The notes under the pieces were generated by a model. It made no database searches and had not been told where the DNA came from. It saw nothing but the letters and a program-made list of their open reading frames with translations. 64,000 bases of DNA from Lentzea pudingi (lineage in GTDB: Bacteria; Actinomycetota; Actinomycetes; Mycobacteriales; Pseudonocardiaceae), in contig NZ_BMNC01000002.1 in the NCBI RefSeq assembly GCF_014646255.1, positions 618,140 to 682,139 on the forward strand. Reading direction: 5' to 3'. The position numbers and the translations under genes were made by a program. Below, piece by piece: positions 9,224 to 17,192 of the stretch (position 1 is its first letter; every line of letters begins with the position of its first letter).

Positions 9224-10144
9224 ATGATCCGCAACGCTCTGATCGCCGCCGCCGCTCTCACCGCCGTCGTCGCCCCCGCCACCGCGATGGCGGACCCGAT
9301 CATCGGCACGCCGCCGCCGTGCGTCGGCGCCTCCGACCTGGCCGGTGCGGACTTCAACGTCAAGAAGTGCGGCGTCAGCGACGTGGACCAGTTCCGCGCC
9401 GGCCTCGAGAACAACGGCAACGCGTACTGCGGTCCGGCCTCCCTCTACAACGTCCTGCACTACTGGGGTCATGAGAAGGACGCCCCGGTCGGCTGGCTGA
9501 CCACCAAGGTCGGCAACCTCAACCCGAAGGACCCGGCCGACTACAGCGTCATCACCAACTCGATCGGTCGCATCGGCGTCGACGCGAAGTACGACGGCGG
9601 CACCAGCCTCGGCAACCTGCGCACCGCGTGGAACATCGCCACCAAGCCCGCCCGTGACGCCGGCTGGACGACCTCCACGGGTGGCGTGAGCACGCACGAG
9701 AACCCGGACTTCGCCGGCGAGCTCGCGAAGAAGCTCAACGAGGGCCCGCTGCAGCTCGTGTACGGCCGCTACAAGGCAGGCCCCACGACCGGTTCGTTGC
9801 AGCGCAGCGGTGGCCACATCGTCACCGTCGTGTCCGCGACCGGGTCGTTCAACGGCAGCACGGTCAAGCTGAAGCTGGCGGACCCGGGCCGCGCGCTCGA
9901 CAGCGGTCAGGGCAACTACCTCTACACCCAGTCCTCCTACGAGTCGCTCGACGTCACCCTGACCAAGCGCTCCATCAAGGAGTACGTGCCGGTCAAGGAC
10001 GACGAGAACACCCGCGAGGACGAGTCGCTCGAGCCGGGCACCTACCGCACCGTGACGCGCTGGGAGCTCACCGGCGACCGCTACGTCAGCGACACCACCC
10101 GTCAGATGGTCGAGGGCTTCAGCTGGTTCGACATGGCCAAGTAG
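9224..10144 (+). CDS. Secreted C39-like papain-fold protein
   Basis: The 306-residue protein begins with a signal peptide (about residues 1-23, ending ATAMA). The core has the layout of C39-type cysteine peptidases: a catalytic Cys at residue 69 in NAYCGPASLYNVL, a later His in SGGHIVTVV, and an Asp in LKLADPG. The Cys sits at the start of a helix beside Gly-Pro, as in peptidase C39_2 domains. There are two more cysteines (C33, C49) before it. Possible roles are exported peptidase or transpeptidase-like activity; the substrate is unknown. AAGGGGAAACC precedes ATG 9224. A strong terminator follows the gene. Confidence 0.7.
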   Translation: MIRNALIAAAALTAVVAPATAMADPIIGTPPPCVGASDLAGADFNVKKCGVSDVDQFRAGLENNGNAYCGPASLYNVLHYWGHEKDAPVGWLTTKVGNLNPKDPADYSVITNSIGRIGVDAKYDGGTSLGNLRTAWNIATKPARDAGWTTSTGGVSTHENPDFAGELAKKLNEGPLQLVYGRYKAGPTTGSLQRSGGHIVTVVSATGSFNGSTVKLKLADPGRALDSGQGNYLYTQSSYESLDVTLTKRSIKEYVPVKDDENTREDESLEPGTYRTVTRWELTGDRYVSDTTRQMVEGFSWFDMAK

Positions 10145-10159
10145 TTCTCGAGCAAGACC

Positions 10160-10190
10160 GGGGCCGCACTCTTCAAGGGTGCGGCCCCTT
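10160..10190 (+). terminator. Rho-independent-like hairpin after C39-like gene
   Basis: GGGGCCGCAC (10160-10169) pairs perfectly with GTGCGGCCCC (10179-10188) around a 9-nt loop, followed by TT. This is a GC-rich actinobacterial terminator. Confidence 0.85.
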
Positions 10191-10195
10191 CGCCA

Positions 10196-10201
10196 TAGCC
10201 T
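10196..10201 (+). promoter_or_regulatory. -10 element for a leaderless TetR mRNA
   Basis: TAGCCT lies 6 nt before ATG 10208. It begins directly after the upstream terminator, and no Shine-Dalgarno is present. Confidence 0.5.
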
Positions 10202-10207
10202 GGTGCC

Positions 10208-10723
10208 ATGCACAGCCGCGATCGGGAACGCACCCGCCGCCGGTTGCTGGACGCCGCGTTCGTCGAGTTCGCCGCCTACGGGATCGCCGGGGCGCGGATG
10301 GAACGCATCGCCCGCATCGCCCGGTGTTCCGCGGGCCTCGCCTACAACTACTACGGCGGCAAGGACGAGCTGTTCGACGCCGTGCAGTCGGAGGTGGTGG
10401 GCGCGGCCGTCGTGGAGTTCGACGCCCGCGACCTGCCGGGGTACGCGGGCCGGTTGTACGACCTGCAGCACCAGCACCCCGAGTTCGCGCGGCTCGCGAC
10501 CTGGCAACGGCTGGAGCGGCGCGGGTCGGTCAGCCGGGTGGCGGACGTGGAGGCGATCCGGTCCGCTCAGGAGCTCGGGCTGGTGTCGTCGCGGTTCTCC
10601 GCCGAGCAGGTGTTGCAGCTGGTGCTGGCGGTGGCGTCGATGTGGTCGAACGGTGGCGGCTCGGACCACGTGGAGCGGCGGCGGACCGTCGAGGACGCGG
10701 TGCGGCGGCTGGTGGAGCCCTGA
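10208..10723 (+). CDS. TetR-family transcriptional regulator
   Basis: This 171-residue protein has the TetR N-terminal DNA-binding domain (about residues 5-55): RRRLLDAAFVEFAAYGIAGA followed by MERIARIARCSAGLAYNYYG and KDELFDAV. The C-terminal ligand domain is short and diverged. ATG 10208 follows a leaderless-type -10 element. The GT1 glycosyltransferase gene follows after 31 bp with its own promoter element, so the regulator may control the adjacent glycosyltransferases by ligand-released repression. The ligand is unknown. Confidence 0.85.
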   Translation: MHSRDRERTRRRLLDAAFVEFAAYGIAGARMERIARIARCSAGLAYNYYGGKDELFDAVQSEVVGAAVVEFDARDLPGYAGRLYDLQHQHPEFARLATWQRLERRGSVSRVADVEAIRSAQELGLVSSRFSAEQVLQLVLAVASMWSNGGGSDHVERRRTVEDAVRRLVEP

Positions 10724-10742
10724 GCACTCCGTCTCATGTGGT

Positions 10743-10748
10743 TAACCT
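10743..10748 (+). promoter_or_regulatory. -10 element for a leaderless glycosyltransferase mRNA
   Basis: TAACCT is 6 nt upstream of ATG 10755 with no ribosome binding site. It predicts a promoter internal to the TetR-GT1 cluster. Confidence 0.5.
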
Positions 10749-10754
10749 GGATCT

Positions 10755-11831
10755 ATGCGTGTTCTCGTGGTCTCCGCTCCCCTCCTGGGTCACGTCTTCC
10801 CCCTGATGCCGCTGGCCCTGGCGTTGCGCGAGGCGGGCCACGAGGTCGTGGTCGCGACGGGCGGTGAGGCGCTGCGGGTCCGCGACTCCGGCCTGCGGGT
10901 CGAGGACGTCGTTCCGTCCCGCGTCCGCTTCGGACCGATCGCGTTGCGCATCATGCTCACGCATCCGTTGGTGGCCAAGCGGGAGATGCGCGGCAGCGGC
11001 AGGCTCGACTTCGTGTCACGGATGTTCGGCAAGGTCGGTGACGCGATGACGGCGCCGTTGCAGGCGTTCGCGCGCACGTGGCGGCCGGATGTCGTGGTGC
11101 ACGAACCACTGGCCGCCGCCGGGTCTGCGCTGGGGGTGCCGTCGATCGTGCACGACGTGTCGTTGTTCGACGGGCTGGTGCTGACGGACGCGGTCGGTGC
11201 GCGGATGAAGGCCGAGGTGCGTTCTCCCGCAACGGTTCTGCGCACGGCGCCGCCGTCGCTCGCGGAGTTCCCCGGTGGGGAGCGGATGCGGTTCGTGCCC
11301 TACAGCGGTGACGGCGAGGTGCCGCAGTGGCTCGCGGAGCCGTCGGGCAGGCCTCGCATCCTGGTCAGCCGGAGCACCGCGCCCGGTCCTGGCGCCGGGC
11401 GGATGATGGCGGCCGTCGTCGCGGCGGCCGGGCAGGTGGACGCCGAGTTCGTGCTGGTCCGTCCCGAACGGACCGAGGGCCTGCCGGGCAACGTCCGGAC
11501 GGTCGGGTGGGTGCCGATCCCGCGGGTGCTGCCGTTCTGCGACGGGATCGTGCACCACGGGGGCGCGGGGACGTTGCTCGGCGCGCTCGCGGCCGGGGTG
11601 CCGCAGCTGGTCGAGCCGGGGCCGGGCGACCGGACGGTGCACGCGACGGTGATCACCGGGCGCGGGGCCGGGCTGCGGGCGGGGCCGCGGGAGGTCACGG
11701 CGGAGCTGCTCACCCGGTTGATCGAGGACTCGAAGCTGCAGCGGGCCGCCGGCGAGGTGCGCGCCGAGATCGCGGCGATGCCCTCGCCCCACGAGGTGGC
11801 GGAACGGTGGGAAAGTCTCCCGGGACAATAG
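10755..11831 (+). CDS. GT1 (MGT-like) glycosyltransferase, first of a pair
   Basis: This 358-residue GT-B fold enzyme begins RVLVVSAPLLGHVFPLMPLA, the acceptor-domain entry of the UDPGT/MGT family. Near the C-terminus it carries the donor-binding block (VGWVPIPRVLPFCDGIVHHG then GAGTLLGALAAGVPQLVEPG). Family members transfer a nucleotide-activated sugar onto small hydrophobic acceptors, such as polyketides or antibiotics, in the cytosol. It is slightly shorter than the usual 390-420 residues. The second GT1 follows after 21 bp. No biosynthetic genes are adjacent, so detoxifying glycosylation is as likely as a biosynthetic role. Confidence 0.85.
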   Translation: MRVLVVSAPLLGHVFPLMPLALALREAGHEVVVATGGEALRVRDSGLRVEDVVPSRVRFGPIALRIMLTHPLVAKREMRGSGRLDFVSRMFGKVGDAMTAPLQAFARTWRPDVVVHEPLAAAGSALGVPSIVHDVSLFDGLVLTDAVGARMKAEVRSPATVLRTAPPSLAEFPGGERMRFVPYSGDGEVPQWLAEPSGRPRILVSRSTAPGPGAGRMMAAVVAAAGQVDAEFVLVRPERTEGLPGNVRTVGWVPIPRVLPFCDGIVHHGGAGTLLGALAAGVPQLVEPGPGDRTVHATVITGRGAGLRAGPREVTAELLTRLIEDSKLQRAAGEVRAEIAAMPSPHEVAERWESLPGQ

Positions 11832-11840
11832 GAGAACACC

Positions 11841-11846
11841 TAATGT
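11841..11846 (+). promoter_or_regulatory. -10 element for a leaderless second GT1 mRNA
   Basis: TAATGT stands 6 nt before GTG 11853 in the 21-bp gap between the two glycosyltransferase genes. A GGAG nearby is too far from the GTG to serve well. Confidence 0.45.
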
Positions 11847-11852
11847 GACCGG

Positions 11853-12998
11853 GTGCGCATTCTCTTCTCGAGCCTAGGCTCACACGGACACGTTTACCCG
11901 ATACTCCCGCTCGCGATCGCCGCGCGAGCGCAGGGACATGACGTTCTGTACGCCGTCGACTCAGGATTCCACCCGACCGTGGAAAAGCTGGGCTTCACCG
12001 TCGTGGACGCGGGCATCAGCATCTGGGCCGCGTTCCGCCAGGCCAACGAACTGCACGGCACGGGCGAGTTCCGGCGGGACATGCTGCGCCAGACCGCCGT
12101 CGACGCGTTCGGATCCGTGCTGCCCAGGGCCTTCGTGAACGATCTGGAGCCGGTGCTCGAGCGGGACAAGCCCGACCTGGTCGTCTTCGAGGTCATCAAC
12201 GCGGGCGCCGGTCTCGCCGCGATGCGCGCCGGGATTCCGGCGGTCTGCCACGGATTCGGCAAGATGGACGAAACCCTCGTCCCGGAGGCGATGAGCGACC
12301 TCCTTCTGGAGTACGTCGCCGAACTCGGCATCACCCTGCCGGATGGGCAGCATTACGGACTCGGATCGACTTATCTCGACGTCTTCCCGCCGTCTTTGCA
12401 GGACCTGGACTTCCTTTCGGACGTCGATCGAATTCCGATGCGTCCGGTTCCGTTCGCCGAACCGGGTGAATTGCCCGAATGGGTCCTGAGGCACGAGAGG
12501 CCGCTCGTCTACCTGACGTTCGGCACCGCGTTCTCGAACCCGGACGTGCTGCGGACCGCGATCACCGGACTGTCCGGTGTGGACGCCGAGGTGCTGGTCG
12601 CGACCGGCCCGCAGGTCGACCCGTCCGTGCTGACCGACGTGCCGCGCAACGTGCACGTGCTGCCGTGGGTGCCCCAGGCGGATCTGCTCGCGCACGCAGA
12701 TCTCGTCGCGCACCACGGCGGCGCCGGCACGACCGTCGCCGCCATGACGCACGGCCTGCCGCAGCTCGTGCTGCCGCAGGGCGCGGACCAGTTCCGCAAC
12801 GCCGAGATCGTCGCGGGCACCGGGCTGGGCGGCCGGCTCGTCGGCGAGGACTTCACGGCGGACGCGGTGCAGGAGGTCGCGCGGAAGCTGTTGCGGGACA
12901 ACGACGTTCAGGCCGCGAACGCCCGCATCGCCGCGGAGATCGCCGCCATGCCGTCGCCCGGCGAGGTCGTGCCGAGGCTGGCCGACCTCACCGGCTGA
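11853..12998 (+). CDS. GT1 (MGT-like) glycosyltransferase, second of a pair
   Basis: The 381-residue protein has the same architecture as its neighbour: N-terminal RILFSSLGSHGHVYPILPLA, and a C-terminal donor site VLPWVPQADLLAHADLVAHH followed by GGAGTTVAAMTHGLPQLVLP, closer to the family consensus than the first copy. Both end in IAAMPSP-type helices, and the shared order suggests an old tandem duplication. GTG 11853 is chosen by fit to the family N-terminus and the -10 element. The acceptor is unknown. The next gene is convergent, 18 bp away. Confidence 0.87.
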   Translation: MRILFSSLGSHGHVYPILPLAIAARAQGHDVLYAVDSGFHPTVEKLGFTVVDAGISIWAAFRQANELHGTGEFRRDMLRQTAVDAFGSVLPRAFVNDLEPVLERDKPDLVVFEVINAGAGLAAMRAGIPAVCHGFGKMDETLVPEAMSDLLLEYVAELGITLPDGQHYGLGSTYLDVFPPSLQDLDFLSDVDRIPMRPVPFAEPGELPEWVLRHERPLVYLTFGTAFSNPDVLRTAITGLSGVDAEVLVATGPQVDPSVLTDVPRNVHVLPWVPQADLLAHADLVAHHGGAGTTVAAMTHGLPQLVLPQGADQFRNAEIVAGTGLGGRLVGEDFTADAVQEVARKLLRDNDVQAANARIAAEIAAMPSPGEVVPRLADLTG

Positions 12999-13016
12999 CG
13001 ACGCGCGGACCGGTGC

Positions 13017-13400
13017 CTACTCGCTGGGCACCGGTTTCAGCGCGGACAACGCCTCCTCGACGGAGTCGTACAGCGCGAGGACGTCGGCCACTCCCGTGAC
13101 CTGCAACGGCCTCCTGACGGCGCGCTGCGGTGCCACGACGTGCAGTTTCTTGCCGTTCTCCTCGGCCAGTTCGTGGGCCGAGATCAGCGTGGAGATGCCG
13201 GTCGAGCCGAAGAAGCTCACCAGCGTGAGATCGGCGACCAGGACCGGGCCGCCGGAGGCGAAGCCGAGACGCACCGCGTCGAGCACCTCGTCGGCGGTGT
13301 CGACGTCGATCTCGCCCTCCACGGCGATGACCACGACTCCGGCGACGTCCGCGGCACGGACTGTGAGCAGCGGCGATTCCTTGAACAGTTCTTCGTTCAC
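13017..13400 (-). CDS. STAS-domain anti-sigma factor antagonist
   Basis: This 127-residue single-domain protein has the STAS fold of SpoIIAA/BldG/RsbV: LLTVRAADVAGVVVIAVEGE at the start, then IDVDTADEVLDAV, and the phosphorylation-loop region LVSFFGSTGISTLISAHELA where the Ser/Thr phospho-site normally lies. Unphosphorylated members capture an anti-sigma kinase and free a sigma factor. GTG 13400 is chosen because GGGGAG lies 6-7 nt upstream; an ATG 48 nt further up lacks a binding site. No RsbW-type kinase is adjacent, so the partner is elsewhere. Confidence 0.82.
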   Translation of the reverse strand: MNEELFKESPLLTVRAADVAGVVVIAVEGEIDVDTADEVLDAVRLGFASGGPVLVADLTLVSFFGSTGISTLISAHELAEENGKKLHVVAPQRAVRRPLQVTGVADVLALYDSVEEALSALKPVPSE

Positions 13401-13503
13401 CAGCACTCCCCGGTGGCCGAAGGCGCACGAGACTCGGACTCCGAGCACCCTGCTGAACCCGGCTGTCGCCCCGACGTTACGGCCGTTGCTTCCCCATCAC
13501 AAC

Positions 13504-14593
13504 CTACCTGCCGCCCAGCCTCCGGACGGCGGCGACCAACTCGGTGTCGCGCACCCCCTTGGCCAGGTGGTCCGCGACCACGCCGGGGTCGTGTGGGTCA
13601 GCGTACGGCGTACCGGAAGTTCCGCGACCGTCCCGACACGAACGGTCGCAGCGCCGCGAACACCCCTTCGTGCTGCTCCTCGACGCCCAGGCTCGGTGAG
13701 ATGAGTTTGACGAGGTGGGTGGCGTCGGTGGCGAGCGCGCCGCCGAGCGGGAGCACGCTGAGGAAGATCTCGGCGCTGGAGTTCTCGGCGATCTCCCTGG
13801 CGTGGTGCAGCGCTTCCAGCGGCAGGTCCTTCAGCAGGACGTTGTCGCCCTGGTAGGTGTGCGGGGGCAGTGGCCTGCCGGCGGCTTCGGCGAAGGGCTT
13901 GGCGCCGAACTCCTCTTTCACGGTCGGCGCGACGCGAAGATGGTCGATGTCGAACGGTTTCGTGCTCGCGAAGGTGATGCGCACGACGTCGCCGAGGGTG
14001 GTGAGCGCCGGTGTGACGTGGTCGGGCAGGTCCCAGCCGTGGAACGCCTCGAAGACGGCTTTGGCGTGCTGCGCCTCGAAGAACAGCTCGCCCGCGTGGA
14101 CCTCGGTGACGGGCAGGAGCTCGAACTCCAGCGCGGTGACGACATCGCCGACCCTCTCCGTCCGGCGGACGCGGTCGCTCGCGAAGCCGAACTCCCTTGC
14201 CAGCACGCTGAACCCGCCACCGAGCGTGTAGCCGACGACGCCGACGTCACTCGCGTCGCCGCTGAGCGGGGCGAGGCCGTGCGGTGCCGCCTTCTCGATC
14301 ACCTGCTGCCAGACCGCGCCCGCCTCGGCCCTCGCGGTGTTCGTCGCGGGGTCGACCCCGACCCGGTTCATGCGCCTGGTGGAGATGAGGACGCCGGTGG
14401 TCGCCGTGGTGAGGCCGTGGCCGGTGGTCTGGATCGCGTACTCGTGGCCGTGGGTCTCGGCGTGGCCGACGGCTTCCTCGACGTCCTGCGCGGTCTCCAC
14501 GGCGAAGATCACCTGCGGCTCGTGGCGGAGTCCGGTCTGGAAACCGCTGCGTTTCTCGTCGTAACCGGCGTCTCCGGGGTAGAAGATGTGCAT
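13504..14593 (-). pseudogene. BBE-type FAD-dependent oxidoreductase, decayed
   Basis: From ATG 14593 the frame encodes the PCMH-type FAD-binding half (TGHGLTTATTGVLISTRRMN, AGAVWQQVIEKAAPHGLAPL, VGVVGYTLGGG). The stretch normally lying between GFASDRV and VVTALEF, about 30-35 residues including the Gly-rich NFG motif, is missing in frame. The frame stops at 13598, shortly after SGRSRNF. A second frame then continues with convincing coding sequence (TPYADPHDPGVVADHLAKGV then RDTELVAAVRRLGGR) to a stop at 13504, so a frameshift lies near 13611. Two lesions in one gene point to decay, although indel errors could explain the second. Divergent from a LysR gene. Confidence 0.7.
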
Positions 14594-14649
14594 GTCTCCA
14601 GGGTCGTTGGCCTGCGGCTATATGTCCAAGAGCTGGTTGTACTGGCTTC

Positions 14650-14665
14650 TATAATCATTGGTTAT
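14650..14665 (+). promoter_or_regulatory. lysR promoter -10 and LysR-type dyad
   Basis: A perfect TATAAT (14650-14655) ends 8 nt before ATG 14664. Overlapping it is ATAA-N7-TTAT (14651-14665), a T-N11-A-like dyad as bound by LysR proteins. This fits autorepression and control of the divergent flavoenzyme gene. Confidence 0.55.
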
Positions 14666-15533
14666 GGAGCTTCGGCAGCTGGAGTACTTCGTCGCGGTCG
14701 CGGAGTCGGGCTCGTTCACGCGCGCGGCGGAACGGGTCCACGTCGCGCAGCCCGGGGTCAGCTCGCAGATCCGGCGGCTGGAGCGGGAACTCGGCCACGA
14801 CCTGCTCGACCGGTCGGGCCGCACGGTCACGCTGACCGACGTGGGCGCGGCCGTGCTGCCGCTGGCACGGGCGGCGCTGGGGTCGGTCGAGTCGGCGCGG
14901 CGGACCGTGGAGGAGATGGCCGGGCTGGTGCGCGGTTCCGTGCGCGTCGGGATGGTCGTTTCTTGCGGCATCATGGACCTGCCCGAACTGCTGTCCTCGT
15001 TCCACACGTCGTTCCCCGCCGTCGAGATCACGTTGTCCGAGGCCAATTCCGATGTGCTGATCTCGTCCCTTGTGGACGGACTCCTGGACTTCGCCCTCGT
15101 CGGGTACGCGGGGGCTGAGCCCGAGGGGTTGTCCGTCCGGGTGCTGGCCGACGAACCGCTCGTGGCCGCCGTCGCCGCTTCGGATCCTTGGCACGGCAGG
15201 GAGTCCGTGTCGCTGGACGAACTGCTGGAGCGCGGGTTGATCAGCCTGCCGCCGGGCACGGGATTGCGCGGAGCGTTGGACGCGGCGTGTGGTGCACGAC
15301 GGCCGCGGATCGCGTTCGAGGCGTCCGCGCCGCCGATGGTGATCACGCTGGCCCAGCGCGGACTCGGCCCGGCGATCCTGGCCGAGTCGATGGTCGGCGA
15401 CCTGCACGCCGTGCGGATCACCGACCCGTCACCCCACAGCAGGCTCGCGTTCGCGTGGCGCGCGGAGGGTCCGCGCAGCCCGGCCGCGCGGGCGTTGATC
15501 GGCCTCGCGGAAAACCAGGTGACAGCGGTCTAG
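14664..15533 (+). CDS. LysR-family transcriptional regulator
   Basis: The 289-residue protein has the LysR winged HTH (residues 1-60: MELRQLEYFVAVAESGSFTR then AAERVHVAQPGVSSQIRRLE) and a periplasmic-binding-like effector domain (about 88-289). LysR regulators normally control the divergent gene in response to a pathway metabolite; here that partner is the decayed FAD oxidoreductase 70 bp away. ATG 14664 is chosen over TTG 14658 because of the TATAAT spacing. With its presumed target broken, the regulator may now be an orphan. Confidence 0.9.
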   Translation: MELRQLEYFVAVAESGSFTRAAERVHVAQPGVSSQIRRLERELGHDLLDRSGRTVTLTDVGAAVLPLARAALGSVESARRTVEEMAGLVRGSVRVGMVVSCGIMDLPELLSSFHTSFPAVEITLSEANSDVLISSLVDGLLDFALVGYAGAEPEGLSVRVLADEPLVAAVAASDPWHGRESVSLDELLERGLISLPPGTGLRGALDAACGARRPRIAFEASAPPMVITLAQRGLGPAILAESMVGDLHAVRITDPSPHSRLAFAWRAEGPRSPAARALIGLAENQVTAV

Positions 15534-15554
15534 CGCGCCTGTCACGATCAACGC

Positions 15555-15686
15555 ATGTTCCTGACGGCTGAGCACAACACGTACGCGGGTGTTCCTGCGT
15601 GCGCGCTCGCCGTTGCCTCGGCACAGCTGAACGGCGCCCGACTCTGACCCTTCTCCAGTCCATCCTTCAGGACCACTGGAGGAGGG
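15555..15686 (+). promoter_or_regulatory. Possible leader ORF and hairpin before EF-Tu paralogue
   Basis: A 30-codon ORF (15555-15647, MFLTAEHNTYAG...) ends directly against a hairpin: CCCTTCTCCAGT (15648-15659) pairs with ACTGGAGGAGGG (15675-15686), with 11 Watson-Crick pairs and one G-U around a 15-nt loop. The hairpin lies 56 nt before the EF-Tu start. A stop codon abutting a stem resembles an attenuator layout, but it could equally be a terminator for lysR. No ribosome binding site is visible for the small ORF. Confidence 0.35.
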
Positions 15687-15742
15687 TTGTAGCGGTCCGC
15701 GGTTCTGAAAAACCCAGCTGTGACACCTGAGGACACAGGGCG

Positions 15743-16924
15743 ATGAAGCAAGAGTTCGTGCGTGCCAAGCCGCACCTCAACATCGGCACCATGGGGCACG
15801 TCGACCACGGCAAGACCACGCTGACCGCGGCCATCACCAAAGTCCTGTCCGAAAAGGACCCTTCGGGCACCACCTTCACGGCGTTCGACCGGATCGACCG
15901 GGCGCCCGAGGAGCTGGCCCGCGGCATCACGATCAACATCGCGCACGTCGAGTACGAGACGCCGACGCGTCACTACGCGCACGTCGACATGCCCGGCCAC
16001 GCCGACTACGTGAAGAACATGATCACGGGGGCGGCGCAGCTGGACGGCGCGATCCTCGTGGTGTCCGCGGAGGATGGCTCGATGCCGCAGACGCGCGAAC
16101 ACGTGGTGCTCGCGCACCGCGTGGGTGTGCCGTACATCGTGGTGGCGTTGAACAAGGCCGACGCGGTGAGCGACCCGGAGCTGCTCGACCTGGTCGAGCT
16201 GGAGATCCGGGACCTGCTCTCCCAGTACGGCTTCGACGGCGACGCCACCCCGGTCGTGCGGGTCTCCGGCCTGCGCGCGCTCCAGGGCGACCCGGAGTGG
16301 GTCGAGTCCGTCGTGGCGCTGCTCGACGCCGTGGACGCGCACGTGCCGGTGCCGGAACGGGATCTGAGTGGCCCGTTCCTGATGCCGATCGAGAACGTCC
16401 TGACCATCACCGGCCGCGGCACGGTCGTGACCGGTGCGGTGGAACGGGGTGTGCTCGGCCTCGGCGACACCGTCGAGGTGCTCGGTCTCGGCTCGGCGGT
16501 GACCTCGGTCGCCACCGGCATCGAGACGTTCGGCAAGCCCATGCAGCAGGCCCAGGCGGGAGACAACGCCGCGATCCTGCTGCGGGGCGTGAAGCGCGGC
16601 GACGTCCGGCGCGGCCAGGTGCTGGCCCTGCCGGGCAGCGTCGCGCCGCACACCCGGTTCCGCGCGTCCGTGTACCTGCTCTCGCACGCCGAGGGCGGCA
16701 GGCACACGGGGATCGCGTCGAACTACCGCCCGCAGTTCCACTTCCGCACCGGCGACGTCGTCGGGGTGGTGGAGCTCGACAGGACGCTGGCCCTGCCAGG
16801 TGACACCGTCGAGGTCACGGTGGAGCTGGGGAAGGCGGTGGCGATGGACACCGGACTGGGCTTCGCGATCCGCGAGGGTGGCAAGACCGTGGGTGCCGGC
16901 ACGGTCGGCGAGATCCTCGCTTAG
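15743..16924 (+). CDS. Divergent elongation factor Tu paralogue (tuf3 type)
   Basis: The 393-residue protein is a full EF-Tu. It has the P-loop [10 protein letters not shown] (18-27), switch region [14 protein letters not shown] (60-73), [15 protein letters not shown] (82-96) with catalytic His86, NKAD (137-140) for guanine recognition, and domains 2 and 3 ([20 protein letters not shown] and the [12 protein letters not shown] end). It delivers aminoacyl-tRNA to the ribosome. It stands alone, outside an str/rpsL-fusA context, and differs from housekeeping EF-Tu at many positions, as does Streptomyces tuf3. Residue 126 is Arg where E. coli has Gln124, a kirromycin-resistance position. A second, housekeeping tuf gene is expected elsewhere in the genome. 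Confidence 0.92.
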   Translation: MKQEFVRAKPHLNIGTMGHVDHGKTTLTAAITKVLSEKDPSGTTFTAFDRIDRAPEELARGITINIAHVEYETPTRHYAHVDMPGHADYVKNMITGAAQLDGAILVVSAEDGSMPQTREHVVLAHRVGVPYIVVALNKADAVSDPELLDLVELEIRDLLSQYGFDGDATPVVRVSGLRALQGDPEWVESVVALLDAVDAHVPVPERDLSGPFLMPIENVLTITGRGTVVTGAVERGVLGLGDTVEVLGLGSAVTSVATGIETFGKPMQQAQAGDNAAILLRGVKRGDVRRGQVLALPGSVAPHTRFRASVYLLSHAEGGRHTGIASNYRPQFHFRTGDVVGVVELDRTLALPGDTVEVTVELGKAVAMDTGLGFAIREGGKTVGAGTVGEILA

Positions 16925-16966
16925 GCGGCGGTGACGACCCGAGAAGGTGGTCGCGCTGCCTTGCGG

Positions 16967-17005
16967 AGCGCGGTGGGACGAACCGTTGTCCCACCGCGCT
17001 TTCGT
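16967..17005 (+). terminator. Strong hairpin after EF-Tu paralogue
   Basis: AGCGCGGTGGGAC (16967-16979) pairs perfectly over 13 bp with GTCCCACCGCGCT (16988-17000) around an 8-nt loop, followed by TTCGT. It can also act for the minus-strand gene ending at 17005. Confidence 0.9.
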
Positions 17006-17163
17006 CATTGCACGATCAGCAGCTCACGGATGTGGGCGTGTTCGGGAACGGGAAGTGAGCTGGCGACCGCGCCGGGGTGGAAGTGGGTGCCCTCGAACTC
17101 GGCGATGGCACGAGAAGTGGCCGCGGAGACGCGGTCCACCTGAGCGGGGCGCCTAGGCGGCAC
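17005..17163 (-). CDS. Small hypothetical protein
   Basis: A minus-strand frame from GTG 17163 (52 residues) or GTG 17139 (44 residues) shows ordinary protein-like composition: RVSAATSRAIAEFEGTHFHP then GAVASSLPVPEHAHIRELL. It ends just before the EF-Tu terminator. There is no good ribosome binding site and no recognised family. It might be the remnant of a longer gene, since an ATG frame just upstream (MTNRKGRAA then stop at 17153-17155) would need a frameshift to join it. Confidence 0.3.
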   Translation of the reverse strand: MPPRRPAQVDRVSAATSRAIAEFEGTHFHPGAVASSLPVPEHAHIRELLIVQ

Positions 17164-17192
17164 GGCCCTTTCGGTTCGTCATGCCACCGATC

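Noticed and set aside
10208..12998. Macrolide or other biosynthetic gene cluster around the two glycosyltransferases
   Set aside because: No polyketide, NRPS, sugar-nucleotide or tailoring genes flank them, so they are better read as stand-alone GT1 enzymes.
15743..16924. Housekeeping tuf gene
   Set aside because: It is not next to fusA/rpsG, it has many substitutions at conserved positions (for example [19 protein letters not shown] and DMPGHAD), and it resembles the divergent tuf3 type.
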